Below, in pieces: positions 25,263-26,730 of a stretch of DNA of 26,730 bases. The notes below the pieces were generated by a model that had not been told where the DNA came from, did not search any database, and saw only the letters and a program-made list of their open reading frames with translations. Position 1 is the stretch's first letter. Each line of letters opens with the position of its first letter. Source of the DNA: Fonsecaea monophora (lineage: Eukaryota; Ascomycota; Eurotiomycetes; Chaetothyriales; Herpotrichiellaceae); contig NW_019174127.1 of NCBI RefSeq assembly GCF_001642475.1, positions 1 through 26,730 on the forward strand, written 5' to 3'. The position numbers were made by a program, and so were the translations under genes.

Positions 25263-26730
25263 CTAGGCTAGCTCGCTGATAAAGCTGAACTCGCCCAAGT
25301 CAGGCCACTGGGCCGCCGTACTGAGCAGTTCGCCGAGGTCGTCAAAGGTATTGCTGGTGTCGTCATCCTCGTCGACGGTGGCGATGGCACGAAGATGGCC
25401 TGCGCCGACGCCGTCGCTGTCGCTTTCGCCGGGACGGGAGCGGGAGCGATTGAGCGAAAGCTGCAACTGCCTGGTCAAGGCGCGGACGTGGTTCTCAAAG
25501 TCGACGCGGTTCTGGTGCACCTCCTCAATGTCCCTGGTGACTAGCCAGTCGATCGTGGTTGATGACAGCGCGTCGAACGCGTCCCGACAGCCCGCGGCGC
25601 CGGGGAACGTCTCGGACATGGCGGCCAGGGTGGAGGCGCAGGATTGGAGGGTGGCGATGCTTCTGGCCACGGGGTTTCGCTCCCGGATCTCCTTGGAGTG
25701 CCACAGGCCGTAGACGACGCCTAGCCCGGCCATGAACAGGTGGTGCACCGACTTCCACAGCATCTCGACCCGGCCCTCGCGCTGCAGCACTTTCAGGCCC
25801 GCGATAACCTTGCAGGACGCGTCGAACGACGTGACAACCTCTTCTGCCGAGCGGTAGAACACGCTCCCCGCCTGTGGGCGGTACAGCAGCAGGATCGCGT
25901 TGTTGTACGTCACGGCCCAGTAGGCCTGGGAGGCGAAGATGGAGGACGGATGCGCTTTGCCAGGCTCCGGGATGGTCGTGTTCCACTCTTGCAGCCGCGG
26001 AAGGATGTCTTGCAGCCAGGACGTCCAGTTGGGCCGCGGGTATGCCGGTCTCAGCGTCCACACTTGGCTGTGCTGGACATGCTTGATTTCCGACTCGAGT
26101 CTCGCAAGGGTGAATAGATGGTTGTGCGCCCGATGGGTGTGGATGTCGAACTCGTCATCTCGTTGCTGTCCCAGGCCTTGACGGCCGTACCCGGTCCAGG
26201 GATTCGGGAGCTGGACACGTGTGCTTTCGTCGAGAATGCCAAACGGGCGGCCGAGCGTGATGCACAGCAGCCGGTCGAAATGATACGTCGAGTGCCAGAG
26301 GCGTCTGCGGTCGTTCAACACCTCCGCCCCCATGTTGAGACACTGTAACTCGGTCTCCCAGTGGAGGCCCACGTCGATACAAAGACGCAGCGCGAAGCCT
26401 GTGAGGTGCCAAAGGCTTCCTCGGGACGGAGACAGTGCGACAAACTGTGCCAGCAGGAGCACCGTTCGGAGGGTTTCAATGTCACTCTTTGAGTATGTAA
26501 GGATCTTTTCGACCCAGGTGAGTGCTGACCGGAAACACCCGTCACTCTGGCTAGGTCGACCCCCCGATGTGTGCTGGACGTCGACGAGCGCGATGGCAAA
26601 GACCATGTACGCGATGAACATGTCCCTCTCCGGAACATCCACTGTGACTGAGCTTCGTCCCTCTAGAGCGATATGCGCTGTCTATGGCGCTGCTCACCTG
26701 CGAGCGAGCCAGGATTGGTAAGTGGGGTGT
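25263..26730 (-). CDS. Fungal_trans-domain (zinc-cluster type) regulator, N terminus beyond the window
   Basis: Nuclear regulator with the PF04082 middle homology domain. The main exon is 26641-25263 (459 codons and 2 bases). It shows the family's core: SALTWVEKIL, LRTVLLLAQF, HLTGFALRLCIDVGLH, NDRRRLWHSTYHFDRLLCI and TLGRPFGILDE, then helical repeats, a Ser/Arg-rich linker and an acidic C terminus. A 56 nt intron at 26697-26642 (CAG then GTGAGC; CACAG acceptor) joins it in frame to an exon running off the right edge, so any Zn2Cys6 cluster lies outside the window. It converges tail-to-tail with the SBP-like gene, 346 bp apart; it may control that gene, but nothing in the sequence shows this. 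Confidence 0.9.

Noticed and set aside
1..26730. Secondary-metabolite cluster, transposon or CRISPR
   Set aside because: No PKS, NRPS, terpene synthase, transposase, reverse transcriptase, terminal repeats or spacer arrays were seen on either strand.

Overview
The window is nuclear DNA of a filamentous ascomycete (Pezizomycotina). The evidence is short GT-AG introns (mostly 46-104 nt) with CTAAC/CTGAC-type branch points, long intergenic leaders, and fungal families: bZIP factors of the NRxSQxA(Y/F)R type, a Fungal_trans (PF04082) regulator, a DUF3468-type regulator-like protein and an Mtd1-type folate dehydrogenase. I cannot fix the class or genus. There is no rRNA, tRNA, CRISPR or intact transposon that I can support.

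Left third (1-8 kb): a three-exon bZIP gene on the minus strand (284-1264) and a second three-exon bZIP gene on the plus strand (6965-7862). They point away from each other, with a two-exon soluble cytochrome b5-like gene (2950-3271) between them. The two bZIP genes share intron number, phase and the position of the intron just before RRRAQNR, plus a matching zipper register with Gln at the fourth d position, so they look like paralogues. The 3.7 kb between cytochrome b5 and the second bZIP gene holds repeats, G-runs and upstream ORFs but no gene I can support.

Middle (8-16 kb): an intronless 588-residue DUF3468-type protein without a visible zinc cluster (8830-10596); a 1.8 kb stretch with no convincing gene; a peroxisomal (SKL-ending) enoyl-CoA hydratase/isomerase-family gene on the minus strand (12410-13428) whose upstream region carries three CCTCGG/CCGAGG elements; then NAD-dependent methylenetetrahydrofolate dehydrogenase, mtd1 (14590-15896, minus).

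Right (16-26.7 kb): two housekeeping genes in tandem on the minus strand, the spliceosomal DEAH helicase Prp2 (16232-19174) and the cytosolic Fe-S assembly factor Mms19 (19640-23025, four exons). Divergent from Mms19 is an orphan cytosolic protein with an SsuA/THI5-like periplasmic-binding-protein fold (23984-24916). Convergent with it is a Fungal_trans regulator (25263 to beyond the right edge). This last pair is the most likely place for an undescribed function.

Several genes have very short or start-overlapping upstream ORFs, including a bare ATG-TAA in strong context before mtd1. Exon coordinates were worked out by hand from reading frame, donor, branch and acceptor sequences; transcript ends are unknown.
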